NCBI RefSeq assembly: GCF_028023875.1
Contig: NZ_JAQIPB010000002.1
Location: forward strand, 62,001 to 126,000
DNA length: 64,000 nucleotides
Reading direction: 5' to 3'
Source: Xenophilus arseniciresistens
Lineage (GTDB): Bacteria; Pseudomonadota; Gammaproteobacteria; Burkholderiales; Burkholderiaceae_C
Shown here: positions 21,810-30,541 of the stretch, one piece after another
Position numbering within the stretch: the first letter of the stretch is position 1
Layout of the letters: each line of letters opens with the position of its first letter
The notes under the pieces: generated by a model
The model's input: the letters and a program-made list of their open reading frames with translations, nothing else
Databases searched by the model: none
What the model was told of the DNA's origin: nothing
Program-made: the position numbers and the translations under genes

Positions 21810-23262
21810 CTCCCTGGGCTTGCCGGTCTTCGGCGATCAGTGCGGCCAGCCCCTGCGGCGGGCGCTGCAGGACGGCCTGCGCGGCGTTGTGCCCCGCGAT
21901 GCGGCCGAAGGCGGTGCCGATGCTCATGCCCACGCCCGCCGTGTAGCCCTGGCCGAGCACGTTGCCGGCCATCATCTCGCCCGCCACGAAGAGGTTGGGG
22001 CTGGCCGAGGCGCCAAAGCGCACGGCGGCCGTGTCGTCGGTGCGCAGGCCCAGATAGGTGAAGGTCACGCCGGGCCGCAGCGCATAGCCGTAGAAGGGCG
22101 CACGCACGATGGGGCGCGCCCAGTGGGTCTTGGGCGGCACCAGCCCCTCGGTGTGGCAGTCGTCCAGCGCCGTGTGGTCGAAGCTGCCGGCCCGGCAGGC
22201 CGCGTTGTAGGCGTCCAGCGTCTGCATGAAGCGCTCGACCGGCAGGCCCAGCCTTGCGGCCAGCTCGGGCAAGGTGTCTGCCACCACGCCCGGGAACACC
22301 GGCGGCATGAAGCGGCCGATGGCCTGGCTGTCGATGATCGAATAGCCGATCTGCCCCGGCTGCTGCGCCACCAGGCGGCCCCAGATCGCATAGCGCTTGG
22401 GCCAGAAGTCCTCGCCCTCGTCGTAGAAGCGCTCGCCCTCGCGGTTGAGCACCACGCCCAGCGAGACGCAGTCGATGCGCGTGCAGATGCCGCCGTCGTA
22501 CAGCGGCGCGCGGGCGTCGATGGCCACCATGTGCGCCTGCGTCGGGTCGCCGATGCGCTCGGCGCCCTGCTCGTCCAGCATGTGGCGCAGCAGCACGCCC
22601 TGGTTGTAGGCCGTGCCGCGGATCAGGAAGTTGTCCGACGGCCATTCGCCGCGCGCGTTGCGGCCCCAGGCCTCGCGCAGCCAGTCGCGGTTGGATTCGA
22701 AGCCGCCGGCCGCCAGCACGCAGCTGCGGGCCACGATGCGCTCGGGCCGGCCGTTGACCGTGCAATGCGCGGCCACGAAGCGGCCGTTCTCGATCTCGAG
22801 GCGGTCCACCGGCGATTCGTAGCGCACCTGCACGCCGCGCGCCTCGGCGCTGCGGTAGTAGGCGTTGACCAGCGCCTTGCCGCCGCCCATGAAGAAGGCA
22901 TTGGTGCGCGCCACGTGCAGCGCGCCCGACAACGGCGGCTGGAAGTGCACGCCGTGGCCGCGCATCCAGGGCCGGCAGCCGGCCGAGTGGCGGATCACCA
23001 GCCGCGCCAGGTGCTCGTCGGTGCGCCCGCCGGTCACCTTCAGCAGGTCCTGCCAGTACTCCTCCTCGGGATAGGCTTCGACCAGCACGTCCTGCGGCGC
23101 GTCGTGCATGCAGCGCAGGTTGCGCGTGTGGCTGGAATTTCCGCCGCGCCAGTCGCGCGGCGCGGCCTCCAGCAGCAGCACGCTGGCGCCGGCCTCGCGC
23201 GCCATGAGCGCGGCGCACAGCGCGGCATTGCCGCCGCCGATGACAAGCACATCGGGATTCAT
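21790..23262 (-). CDS. tcuA: FAD-dependent tricarballylate dehydrogenase
   Basis: TcuA oxidises tricarballylate to cis-aconitate. The 490-residue product starts [20 protein letters not shown], an FAD-binding fold with the GGGNAA variant typical of this family. It contains [18 protein letters not shown] and the C-terminal FAD segment [20 protein letters not shown]. Fumarate-reductase-like flavoproteins share this layout, but the adjacent tcuB makes the tricarballylate assignment strong. GAGGAAAGAG lies upstream of the ATG. A LysR-type dyad lies in the 131-base spacer above it. Confidence 0.92.
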   Translation of the reverse strand: MNPDVLVIGGGNAALCAALMAREAGASVLLLEAAPRDWRGGNSSHTRNLRCMHDAPQDVLVEAYPEEEYWQDLLKVTGGRTDEHLARLVIRHSAGCRPWMRGHGVHFQPPLSGALHVARTNAFFMGGGKALVNAYYRSAEARGVQVRYESPVDRLEIENGRFVAAHCTVNGRPERIVARSCVLAAGGFESNRDWLREAWGRNARGEWPSDNFLIRGTAYNQGVLLRHMLDEQGAERIGDPTQAHMVAIDARAPLYDGGICTRIDCVSLGVVLNREGERFYDEGEDFWPKRYAIWGRLVAQQPGQIGYSIIDSQAIGRFMPPVFPGVVADTLPELAARLGLPVERFMQTLDAYNAACRAGSFDHTALDDCHTEGLVPPKTHWARPIVRAPFYGYALRPGVTFTYLGLRTDDTAAVRFGASASPNLFVAGEMMAGNVLGQGYTAGVGMSIGTAFGRIAGHNAAQAVLQRPPQGLAALIAEDRQAQGDVHAVA

Positions 23263-23364
23263 CGTGATCTGTCTCTTTCCTCGTGGGCGCCGGCTGCCCG
23301 CGCGTCCGGCCTGCCGGCACTGTAGGAAAGGGGCGCCGGCTCGTGCAGAGCCGCCGCGTCATGG

Positions 23365-23387
23365 GGGCATCACAAAACGTGATGCCC
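23365..23387. promoter_or_regulatory. LysR-type T-N11-A dyad upstream of tcuA
   Basis: GGGCATCAC-aaaac-GTGATGCCC is a perfect nine-base inverted repeat. Its core ATCAC-N5-GTGAT fits T-N11-A exactly (T at 23370, A at 23382), the known LysR-regulator site pattern. It lies just after the lysR stop and about 100 bases upstream of tcuA. A terminator role is possible but no T run follows. Confidence 0.6.
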
Positions 23388-23393
23388 GCTGCG

Positions 23394-24356
23394 TCAATCG
23401 CCGATCAGCAGCGCGCCCGCCCAGCGGCCCTCGGCGACCAGGGTGCGCAAGCAATCGCGCAGCACGCCGCGCGCGGCCAGCGCGGCGGGGGGCAGTTCCT
23501 CCTCCGCCAGGCTGCACAGCAGGTTGATGCGCCGCGCATCGGGCACATCCAGCCGCGCCCAGCGAAAGCGCTGCGCCGCATCGGGATAGCGGCCCAGCGC
23601 TGCCCAGGGCTGCAGGGTGGCGCCCAGTCCGGCGTCCACGGCAGCCATCACCATCGCCAGAGAGTCCACCTCCAGCACCACGTTGGGCGTGAAACGCGCG
23701 CGGGCGAAGACGCCGTCCAGCGTGCTGCGCAGCCCGTGCGGGCCGGTCGGCACGATCAGCGGCTCCCCGGCCAGGGCGGCGATGTCCAGCGCCTGCGGCA
23801 GCGGGGCGCCGGCCGCGCTGCGGATGAGGAACAGCTCCTCTTCCATCAGCGGTTGCACCTGCCAGCCGGCACCCGCGCCGGCGGCCGGCTGGCGCAGCTC
23901 GGTCGCATCGGGCCGATGGCCGAAGAGCACGGCCAGGTCCAGCTCACGCACGCGCAGCATGGAAGCCAGATGGCCGGACATGCCCTCGACCATGTGCAGC
24001 CGCACCGCGGGGTAGCGCGCGCGCATGGCCTGCATCAGCGGCAGCCCCAGCAGCGCAGAGGTGGTGGGCGCCAGGCCGATGCTGACGCTGCCCGACAGCC
24101 GCGCCTGCTGCGCCGCGCGCACCGCCTGTTCGGCATGGCGCAGCGTGAGCTTGGCCTCGCGGAAGAAGGCCAGCCCGGCCTCGGTCGGCGTCACGCCCTG
24201 CGGCGTGCGCTGCAGCAGGCGCGTGGCCAGCTCGCCCTCCAGGCGACTGATCTGCTGGCTCAGCGCCGACTGCACCAGATCGAGGTCCAGGGCGGCGCGG
24301 CTCATCGAGCCCGCCTCGACGATGCGAACGAAGTAGCGAAGCTGGCGCAGTTCCAC
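23394..24356 (-). CDS. LysR-family regulator of the tcu locus
   Basis: The roughly 320-residue product has the LysR helix-turn-helix at the N terminus: MELRQLRYFVRIVEAGSMS, then QSALSQQISRLEGELATRLL and VTPTEAGLAFF. An effector domain follows, of the kind that binds small carboxylates. No ATG fits this conserved N terminus; the GTG at 24356 does. It is co-directional with tcuA and divergent from an MFS gene 172 bases away, so it may control both. In Salmonella TcuR plays this part, hence a TcuR-like role is likely. Confidence 0.87.
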   Translation of the reverse strand: MELRQLRYFVRIVEAGSMSRAALDLDLVQSALSQQISRLEGELATRLLQRTPQGVTPTEAGLAFFREAKLTLRHAEQAVRAAQQARLSGSVSIGLAPTTSALLGLPLMQAMRARYPAVRLHMVEGMSGHLASMLRVRELDLAVLFGHRPDATELRQPAAGAGAGWQVQPLMEEELFLIRSAAGAPLPQALDIAALAGEPLIVPTGPHGLRSTLDGVFARARFTPNVVLEVDSLAMVMAAVDAGLGATLQPWAALGRYPDAAQRFRWARLDVPDARRINLLCSLAEEELPPAALAARGVLRDCLRTLVAEGRWAGALLIGD

Positions 24357-24528
24357 GGCGCCGATTGTGGGGCCTGCGCAGCCGGCCCGACCCGGGGCGG
24401 CCTGCAGCAGTGGCACAGGCCCGGCCGAGCCGCCGCCTGCAAGGCGCGGCCAAAGCAAGCACAATCCGCGCGCCGCCCCCGTGCCTGCGCACGGCGTCTC
24501 CCCGGACTCTCCTGCCCGCCCCTCGTCC

Positions 24529-25740
24529 ATGTCCTCCCCCGCCCCCTTGTCCATGCGCCAGGTCCTGATCTGCGGCGCCCTCGTCGTCACGCTGTCCATG
24601 GGCATCCGCCACGGCTTCGGGCTGTGGCTGCAGCCCATCACGCAGGCCCAGGGGTGGACGCGCGAGACCTTCTCCTTCGCCATCGCGATCCAGAACCTGT
24701 CGTGGGGCATCTTCGGCGTGTTCGCAGGCATGCTGGCCGACCGGCTGGGTGCCTTTCGCGTGCTGCTCATCGGCGCGGCCTTCTATGCGCTGGGCCTGGC
24801 CGGCATGGCCCTGTCGCCCACGCCGCTGATGTTCTCGCTCACGGCCGGCGTGCTGATCGGCGCGGCCCAGGCCGGCACCACCTATGCCGTGGTCTACGGC
24901 GTGATCGGGCGCCAGCTGCCGGCCGACAGGCGCTCCTGGGCCATGGGCGTGACGGCCGCGGCCGGCTCCTTCGGCCAGTTCTTCATGGTGCCGGTGGAAG
25001 GCCAGTTGATCCTGCAGCTGGGCTGGCAGACGGCGCTGCTGGTGCTGGCGCTGCTGGCCCTGGTCATCGTGCCGCTGGCCTTCGGCCTGCGCGAGCCGGG
25101 CCTGAACGCGGGCGCCGTGCGCCGCCAGCAGACCATCGGCCAGGCGGTGGCCGAGGCCTTCCGCTACCCGAGCTTCAGGCTGCTGATGGCCGGCTACTTC
25201 GTCTGCGGCTTCCAGGTGGTGTTCATCGGCGTGCACATGCCCAGCTACCTCAAGGACAAGGGCCTGTCGCCCGAGGTGGCCAGCTATGCGCTGGCGCTGA
25301 TCGGCCTGTTCAACGTGGTCGGCACCTACATCGCCGGCACGCTGGGGCAGCGCGTGGCCAAGCGCAAGATCCTGGCCTTCATCTACCTCGGCCGCGCCAT
25401 CGCCATCTCGGCCTTCCTGATCGCGCCGCTGTCGCCGCTTTCGGTGTACCTGTTCGCGGCCGTGATCGGCGCGCTGTGGCTGTCCACCGTGCCGCCCACC
25501 AACGCCATCATTGCGCAGATCTTCGGCGTGGCCCATCTCTCGATGCTGGGCGGCTTCGTGTTCCTGAGCCATCAGGTGGGCTCCTTCCTGGGCGTTTGGC
25601 TGGGCGGCTACCTGTACGACCGCACGGGCAGCTACGACATCGTCTGGTACATCGCCATCGCGCTGGGCGTCTTCGCGGCGCTGGTGAACCTGCCCGTCAA
25701 GGAAGGGGCCATTGCGCGCGGCAGCCCGCAGGCGGCCTGA
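24529..25740 (+). CDS. MFS transporter, monocarboxylate/oxalate-type
   Basis: The 403-residue inner-membrane protein has about twelve hydrophobic spans. The MFS loop 2-3 motif is GMLADRLGAFRVLL. The later part contains YLYDRTGSYDIVWY, typical of the monocarboxylate/oxalate-formate branch. Start: ATG at 24529 (MSSPAPLSMRQV); a second ATG eight codons on is possible. It is divergent from the tcu LysR gene, so it may carry a carboxylate used by the tcu enzymes. CACAAT near 24470 could be its -10. Substrate is not determined. Confidence 0.85.
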   Translation: MSSPAPLSMRQVLICGALVVTLSMGIRHGFGLWLQPITQAQGWTRETFSFAIAIQNLSWGIFGVFAGMLADRLGAFRVLLIGAAFYALGLAGMALSPTPLMFSLTAGVLIGAAQAGTTYAVVYGVIGRQLPADRRSWAMGVTAAAGSFGQFFMVPVEGQLILQLGWQTALLVLALLALVIVPLAFGLREPGLNAGAVRRQQTIGQAVAEAFRYPSFRLLMAGYFVCGFQVVFIGVHMPSYLKDKGLSPEVASYALALIGLFNVVGTYIAGTLGQRVAKRKILAFIYLGRAIAISAFLIAPLSPLSVYLFAAVIGALWLSTVPPTNAIIAQIFGVAHLSMLGGFVFLSHQVGSFLGVWLGGYLYDRTGSYDIVWYIAIALGVFAALVNLPVKEGAIARGSPQAA

Positions 25741-25767
25741 TCTGCCGACAATCGCGCCATCGCCACC

Positions 25768-25944
25768 ATGTCCGCCCCTGCCGCCTCCCCCACCGCATCG
25801 CCTTCGACCTGGAAGACGGCCGCACTGCGCCTGGCCGGCTGGGCCACCGCGGCGGCCGTTCTGCTGGGCGTGCTGGCGCTGTACCTGCGGCCCGGCTTTT
25901 TGGTGATGCTCAGCGACATGATCTGGGCCTGCTTCGGAGGATGA
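25768..25944 (+). CDS. Small single-span membrane protein
   Basis: This 58-residue product starts MSAPAASPTASPSTWKTA. It has one strongly hydrophobic helix, GWATAAAVLLGVLALYL, at about residues 22-38, followed by a short tail [11 protein letters not shown]. The stop codon overlaps the ATG of the following methyltransferase (ATGA), and a GGAGG inside its last codons is the obvious ribosome site for that gene. So translation of this short gene probably controls the next. Family unknown. Confidence 0.6.
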   Translation: MSAPAASPTASPSTWKTAALRLAGWATAAAVLLGVLALYLRPGFLVMLSDMIWACFGG

Positions 25945-26540
25945 GCGCCGTGCAGGCCATCCAGCCGCCGCAGCCCCTTCACCCGCCCTCGGACTGGTTG
26001 CTGCGCTGGGCGCACCTGATCCGGCCCGGCGGCCGGGTGCTGGACGTGGCCTGCGGACCGGGCCGCCACATGTACTGGCTGCATGCGCAGGGCTTCCAGC
26101 TCTGCGGCGTGGACCGCGACCCGGCCGCGCTGGCCAGCCTGGCGCCGCTGGCCCAGGCCGGGGCGCAGGTGCTGGCCGCCGACATCGAGAACGGCCTCTG
26201 GCCGCTGGCTGGCCAGCAGTTCGATGCGGTGCTGGTCACGAACTACCTCTGGCGAGCGCGCATCGCAGAGATCGCCGACTGCGTGGCGCCGGGCGGCCTG
26301 CTGATCTACGAGACCTTCGCCCAGGGCCAGGAAAGCGTGGGCCGGCCGGCTCGCGCCGAGTTCCTGCTCGCACCCGGTGAGCTGCTTCAAAGCGCCGCCA
26401 GCGCCCGGCTGCGGGTGATCGCCTACGAGGACGGCTTCGTCGACACCCCCGCGCCGCGCTTCGTGCAGCGCATGGTTGCTGCGCGCGCACCCGCGGCAGC
26501 GCCCCAAAAACCCGTTCGCCACCTACTTCGGCCGCCCTGA
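25941..26540 (+). CDS. Class I SAM-dependent methyltransferase
   Basis: The 199-residue product carries motif [16 protein letters not shown], then an acidic residue ending strand 2 ([11 protein letters not shown]) and a motif IV-like [12 protein letters not shown]. The later segment has [12 protein letters not shown]. These are the standard features of the Rossmann-like methyltransferase fold. Substrate is unknown; TehB-like or small-molecule methyltransferases are the nearest types. Its start overlaps the preceding small gene and is preceded by GGAGG, a strong site. Confidence 0.88.
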   Translation: MSAVQAIQPPQPLHPPSDWLLRWAHLIRPGGRVLDVACGPGRHMYWLHAQGFQLCGVDRDPAALASLAPLAQAGAQVLAADIENGLWPLAGQQFDAVLVTNYLWRARIAEIADCVAPGGLLIYETFAQGQESVGRPARAEFLLAPGELLQSAASARLRVIAYEDGFVDTPAPRFVQRMVAARAPAAAPQKPVRHLLRPP

Positions 26541-26549
26541 GGCAGTCGG

Positions 26550-26555
26550 TAGAAT
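26550..26555 (+). promoter_or_regulatory. Putative dapA -10 element
   Basis: TAGAAT lies about 35 bases upstream of the TTG start chosen for dapA. It overlaps an in-frame ATG (26554) that would otherwise be taken as the start. No good -35 was seen. Confidence 0.4.
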
Positions 26556-26589
26556 GCTCGCTTCATCTTTTCAGCCAAAGAGACCCTCC

Positions 26590-27480
26590 TTGGAGCAACT
26601 GACTGGCAGCATCGTCGCGCTCGTGACGCCGATGCACGAAGACGGCAGCGTCGACTACCCCGCCCTGCGCAAGCTCATCGACTGGCACATCGCCGAAGGC
26701 ACTGATTGCCTGGGCGTGGTCGGCACCACGGGTGAATCGCCCACGGTCAATGTCGAAGAGCACTGCGAAATCATCCGCGTCAGCGTCGAGCAGGCCGCCG
26801 GCCGCGTGCCCGTGATGGCCGGCTGCGGCGCCAACTCCACGGCCGAGGCCATCGAATTGGCCCGCTACGCCAAGGGCGTGGGCGCCAATTCGCAGCTGCA
26901 GGTGGTGCCCTACTACAACAAGCCCACGCAGGAAGGCCAGTACCGGCACTTCAAGGCCATCGCCGAGGCCGTGGGCGAGCTGCCCATGGTGCTGTACAAC
27001 GTGCCCGGCCGCACCGTGGCCGATATGGCGCACGACACCGTGCTGCGCCTGGCCGAGGTGCCCGGCATCGTCGGCATCAAGGAAGCCACCGGCAACATCG
27101 AGCGCGCGCAATGGCTGATCCGCGACCTGCCCAAGGACTTTGCGGTCTATTCGGGCGATGACCCGACCGCCGTGGCCCTCATGCTGTGCGGCGGCCAGGG
27201 CAACATCAGCGTCACGGCCAACGTGGCGCCGCGCCTGATGCACGAGCTGTGCGTGGCCGCGCTGGCCGGCGATGCTCGCCGCGCGATGCAGATCCAGTTC
27301 CAGCTGATGCCGCTGCATCGCCAGCTCTTCGTGGAGCCCAATCCCATCCCCGTCAAGTGGGCGCTTTCGCGCATGGGCCGTGCCGGTGGCACGCTGCGCC
27401 TGCCGCTGACTCCTCTGTCCGAGCCCCTGCAAGCTGGCGTGGAAGCCGCGCTGCGCAGCAGCGGCGTGCTGCAGGATTGA
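26590..27480 (+). CDS. dapA: 4-hydroxy-tetrahydrodipicolinate synthase
   Basis: DapA condenses pyruvate and aspartate semialdehyde in lysine and diaminopimelate synthesis. The 296-residue product (292 in E. coli) begins [14 protein letters not shown] after the initiator. It has [12 protein letters not shown] for substrate binding, [14 protein letters not shown] with the active-site Tyr, and GIKEATGNI carrying the Schiff-base Lys. The TTG at 26590 is preferred to ATG 26554: it gives the family length, has AAAGAGA upstream, and the ATG lies inside a likely -10 hexamer. It is followed by bamC, as dapA is by bamC/nlpB in E. coli. Confidence 0.94.
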   Translation: MEQLTGSIVALVTPMHEDGSVDYPALRKLIDWHIAEGTDCLGVVGTTGESPTVNVEEHCEIIRVSVEQAAGRVPVMAGCGANSTAEAIELARYAKGVGANSQLQVVPYYNKPTQEGQYRHFKAIAEAVGELPMVLYNVPGRTVADMAHDTVLRLAEVPGIVGIKEATGNIERAQWLIRDLPKDFAVYSGDDPTAVALMLCGGQGNISVTANVAPRLMHELCVAALAGDARRAMQIQFQLMPLHRQLFVEPNPIPVKWALSRMGRAGGTLRLPLTPLSEPLQAGVEAALRSSGVLQD

Positions 27481-27594
27481 ACGGCGCCGGCCCCTGTCGT
27501 CGCAGAAAATAAAACTTTCGGGCGCCGTTTGACTCCATGGCTCAGGCGCCTGGGCGCCTTGCCCAGTCCGGCCCACTTCCACCGCCTTCCAAAG

Positions 27595-28701
27595 ATGACC
27601 CTCTTGAATCCCACCTGTGTGCGCATCGCGGCCCTGGCTCTGATCACCGGCCTGGCCGGCTGTTCGGTGCTCGAGACCGACAAGATTGATTACAAGAGCG
27701 CCGGCAAGGCCCCCACGCTGGAGGTGCCGCCGGACCTGACGCAGCTCTCGCGCGAGAACCGCTACGCCATCCCGGGCGGCGCCGTTTCTGCCAATGCCTA
27801 CGAAGCCGGCCGCGCCAGCGCCCCGGGCATCCCCACCGCCGTGGCCCAGTTGGGCGACGTGCGCATGGAGCGCTCGGGCAACCAGCGCTGGGTGGTGGTC
27901 AACCGCCCGCCCGAGGAGGTCTGGGACGCCGTGCGCGACTTCTGGCTCGAGAGCGGCTTCCTGCTCACTTCGGAGCAGCGCAACCTCGGCATCCTGGAAA
28001 CCGACTGGGCCGAGAACCGCGCCAAGCTGCCGCAGGACGTGATCCGCAGCACGCTGGGCAAGCTCATCGATTCGGTCTATTCCACCGGCGAGCTGGACCG
28101 CTTCCGCACGCGCCTGGAGCGCTCGGGCAACGGCACCGAGATCTACATCACGCATCGCGGCATGGTCGAGGTCTACACCAGCCAGCGCCAGGACAACACC
28201 ACCTGGCAGCCGCGCCCGGTCGATCCCGAACTCGAAACCGAATTCCTGCGCCGCCTGATGGTCAAGCTGGGCGTGTCCCAGGAGCAGTCCAAGCAGGCTG
28301 CCGCCACGGCCGCCGCAGCGCCGCAGCGCACCGCCACCATCAGCAACGCGGGCGGCCAGCCCGTGGTGCAGATCTCCGAAGGCTTCGACCGCGCCTGGCG
28401 CCGTGTCGGCCTGGCCCTGGATCGCACCGGCTTCACGGTGGAAGACCGCGACCGCAGCGCGGGCCTTTACTACGTGCGCTACGTGGCGCCCAACCCCGAG
28501 CGCGAAACCGGCAAGCCCGGCGTCTTCGGTCGCCTCTTCGGCGGCTCGAAGAAGGAAGACAACAGCCCGCAGAAGTACCGCGTGCAGGTCAAGAGCCAGG
28601 GCGAAAGCACCACCGTGTCGGTCCTCGGCGAAAGCGGCGGCGCCGTGCCTGCGGCCACCGCCCAGCGCATCGTTCAGGTGATTGCCGACGACCTGCGCTG
28701 A
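27595..28701 (+). CDS. bamC: Outer membrane assembly lipoprotein BamC
   Basis: BamC is an accessory lipoprotein of the BAM complex that inserts outer-membrane beta-barrel proteins. The 368-residue product begins MTLLNPTCVRIAALALITG with lipobox ITGLAGC. A flexible stretch follows (APTLEVPPDLTQLSRENRY) that in E. coli wraps BamD. Two helix-grip domains then lie at about residues 95-215 and 250-365, linked by an Ala/Gln-rich segment. The ATG at 27595 is set by the signal peptide. The gene order dapA-bamC supports it. Confidence 0.93.
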   Translation: MTLLNPTCVRIAALALITGLAGCSVLETDKIDYKSAGKAPTLEVPPDLTQLSRENRYAIPGGAVSANAYEAGRASAPGIPTAVAQLGDVRMERSGNQRWVVVNRPPEEVWDAVRDFWLESGFLLTSEQRNLGILETDWAENRAKLPQDVIRSTLGKLIDSVYSTGELDRFRTRLERSGNGTEIYITHRGMVEVYTSQRQDNTTWQPRPVDPELETEFLRRLMVKLGVSQEQSKQAAATAAAAPQRTATISNAGGQPVVQISEGFDRAWRRVGLALDRTGFTVEDRDRSAGLYYVRYVAPNPERETGKPGVFGRLFGGSKKEDNSPQKYRVQVKSQGESTTVSVLGESGGAVPAATAQRIVQVIADDLR

Positions 28702-28726
28702 GGCAGCTGCCCCGCACTCTGAAGAC

Positions 28727-28753
28727 GCGATGCCGGCCTTGAGCCGGCATCGC
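28727..28753 (+). terminator. Hairpin after bamC
   Basis: GCGATGCCGGC and GCCGGCATCGC form a perfect 11-base stem with a CTTGA loop, 25 bases after the bamC stop. A T-rich stretch follows about 17 bases later, so termination may be imperfect. Confidence 0.6.
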
Positions 28754-28787
28754 TGCTTGAGCCCCTCCTCTTTTTTCGGATGACGCC

Positions 28788-29564
28788 ATGTTGCGCTTTC
28801 GCAGCCTGGGCAGCGGCAGCACCGGCAACGGCACGCTGATCGAAGCCAGCGACGGCAGCCATACCACGCGGCTGCTGGTGGACTGCGGCTTCAACCTGCG
28901 CAAACTGGACCAACGGCTGGCCCGCATCGACCTCAAGCCCGAGGACCTCGATGCCGTCTTCGTCACCCACGAGCATGGCGACCACATCGGCTGCGCGCAT
29001 GCGCTGTCGCTGCGCAACGGCATCGATGTGTGGATGAGCGAAGGCACCTGGCTGGCCACGGGCGCGCCGGACTACCAAGGCCGGCTGCGCCTGGCGCGCG
29101 ACGGCCAGGCCATTGCGCTGGGCGCGCTGGAGTTGCGCCCCTTCACCGTGCCGCACGATGCGCGCGAGCCGCTGCAGCTGCGCTGTTCGGATGGCGACCG
29201 CCAGCTCGGCGTACTGACCGACCTGGGCCATGCCAGCGCCCATGTCATGGCGCATCTGCAGGGTCTGCACGCCTTGCTGCTCGAGTGCAATCACGACCCC
29301 GAGATGCTGGCGGCCTCGCGCTATCCACCCTTTCTCAAGCACCGCGTCAGTGGCCGTTATGGGCACCTGTCGAACGCGGCAGCGGGCGAGATCGCCCGTG
29401 CCGTGCACCATGCCGGGCTGCGGCATGTGCTGGCCGCGCACCTGAGCCTGCAGAACAATCGGCCCGAACTGGCCCGCGCCGCATTGGCCGACGGCCTGGG
29501 CGCGCAGCCATCGGACATGCTCACGGCCGATGCGGCCGAGGGCAGCGACTGGCTGCAGGTCTGA
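28788..29564 (+). CDS. Metallo-beta-lactamase-fold hydrolase (YycJ-like)
   Basis: The 258-residue product begins MLRFRSLGSGSTGNGTLIEA and has the two-metal motif THEHGDHIGCA. Further metal ligands lie in LTDLGHAS and, later, HLSNAAAG and AAHLSLQNN. The N-terminal GSGSxGN segment and overall length match the YycJ/WalJ branch of the fold, some members of which are DNA 5'-exonucleases. Its substrate here is not known. It follows dapA-bamC in the same direction. Confidence 0.87.
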   Translation: MLRFRSLGSGSTGNGTLIEASDGSHTTRLLVDCGFNLRKLDQRLARIDLKPEDLDAVFVTHEHGDHIGCAHALSLRNGIDVWMSEGTWLATGAPDYQGRLRLARDGQAIALGALELRPFTVPHDAREPLQLRCSDGDRQLGVLTDLGHASAHVMAHLQGLHALLLECNHDPEMLAASRYPPFLKHRVSGRYGHLSNAAAGEIARAVHHAGLRHVLAAHLSLQNNRPELARAALADGLGAQPSDMLTADAAEGSDWLQV

Positions 29565-29609
29565 CGCGCTCCTTCGGCCCGTCAGTCAACCTGCCGGCGC
29601 GGCGCCCAT

Positions 29610-29906
29610 TCAGGGCTTCTTGTTTTCGGCCGGCAGGGTGCTGGACGCCGCACCCTCGCCGTCGCCAGGCGCGGGTGCCTGCGTGGAGGCGCCGGAATGC
29701 GGCGTGCCGCTTTGCGGATCGGTGCCTGACGAAGGCGCAGAGGCCGCGCCCGGCGCCGAGGCCGGCGCGTTGGGGGTCGGCACGGCCGCAGGCGACGAGG
29801 GCGATGGCACGGTGGGTGCGGAAGGCGTGGGGCTGCGTTCGCCACAGGCCACCAGCGCGGCGCTGCCCAGCACGGCAATGCAGAGGGTGGAAGACAAGGA
29901 GCGCAT
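29610..29906 (-). CDS. Small Pro/Ser/Ala-rich lipoprotein, unknown function
   Basis: This 98-residue product starts MRSLSSTLCIAVLGSAALVA, with lipobox ALVAC and C21 as the lipidated residue. After it comes almost entirely low-complexity Pro/Ser/Ala/Thr sequence with no recognisable fold. It may be a tether or surface lipoprotein. The start ATG at 29906 has GGAG about 6 bases upstream on the coding strand. Similar low-complexity composition is seen in the lipoprotein at 13.4-13.8 kb, but there is no real sequence match. Confidence 0.65.
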   Translation of the reverse strand: MRSLSSTLCIAVLGSAALVACGERSPTPSAPTVPSPSSPAAVPTPNAPASAPGAASAPSSGTDPQSGTPHSGASTQAPAPGDGEGAASSTLPAENKKP

Positions 29907-30016
29907 GGTCGAAAACCTCCAGGAATGAAGAAGAAGCCACCGCAGTGGCATGCGCTTCATCTTGCAGGCACGCAGGCTCCCGGTCCATCCGGGCAGCGGG
30001 TATTCGCGGCCTGGAC

Positions 30017-30541
30017 CTACAGGCCCAGCACCGATGCGGCAAAGGCAGGCCGCCCCTGCTGAAAGCATTCGTCAAGAGCCTGTCTCAATGCAACACGGTT
30101 CACAGGCTCGGTGCTGCTCACGCCGCGGCTGCGCAGGGGGTCGATGCGCTGCACCAGGCCCGCGGGGGTCCACAGCGCACTGGGGACCTCAGGTGCACCG
30201 GCGCCGGCGCAGGCGCGGCACTGCACGATGTGGTCCCACTGCCTGCGCCATTGCACGAAGCGCGCATGCGCGCGCTCGAAATGCTGGAAATGGGTGGCGA
30301 CCAGCTTCAGGCTCCGGCCGCTGGCGGCCCAGTCCTGCAGGGCCTGCGCCACGGCGCGCTCGCCCAGCGGCCAATCGGCGAAGTCGGCATCGCTGAACAC
30401 CATCTCCTGCCAGCCCTGCCCTGCGGCGGCAGCCAGCACCTGCCGCACGCGCTGCGCAAAGTCACCGGGGCCTTCCACGGCACCCTCGGGCCAGCGCCAG
30501 GCCGAAGGCGCGACGGGGTCGCCTGCCTCCTCAATCGGCAT
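30017..30541 (-). CDS. Conserved-looking protein of unknown function, coupled to a ribosomal-oxygenase gene
   Basis: The 174-residue product starts MPIEEAGDPVAPSAWRWPEG. No membrane segment or signal is seen. A central segment, LKLVATHFQHFERAHARFVQ, followed by WRRQWDHIVQCR, is rich in His, Arg and aromatics and suggests a conserved core. Its start overlaps the end of the upstream cupin gene by 11 bases, implying co-translation. I do not recognise the family; a phospholipase-D-like remnant was considered, but no HKD motif is visible. Confidence 0.7.
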   Translation of the reverse strand: MPIEEAGDPVAPSAWRWPEGAVEGPGDFAQRVRQVLAAAAGQGWQEMVFSDADFADWPLGERAVAQALQDWAASGRSLKLVATHFQHFERAHARFVQWRRQWDHIVQCRACAGAGAPEVPSALWTPAGLVQRIDPLRSRGVSSTEPVNRVALRQALDECFQQGRPAFAASVLGL

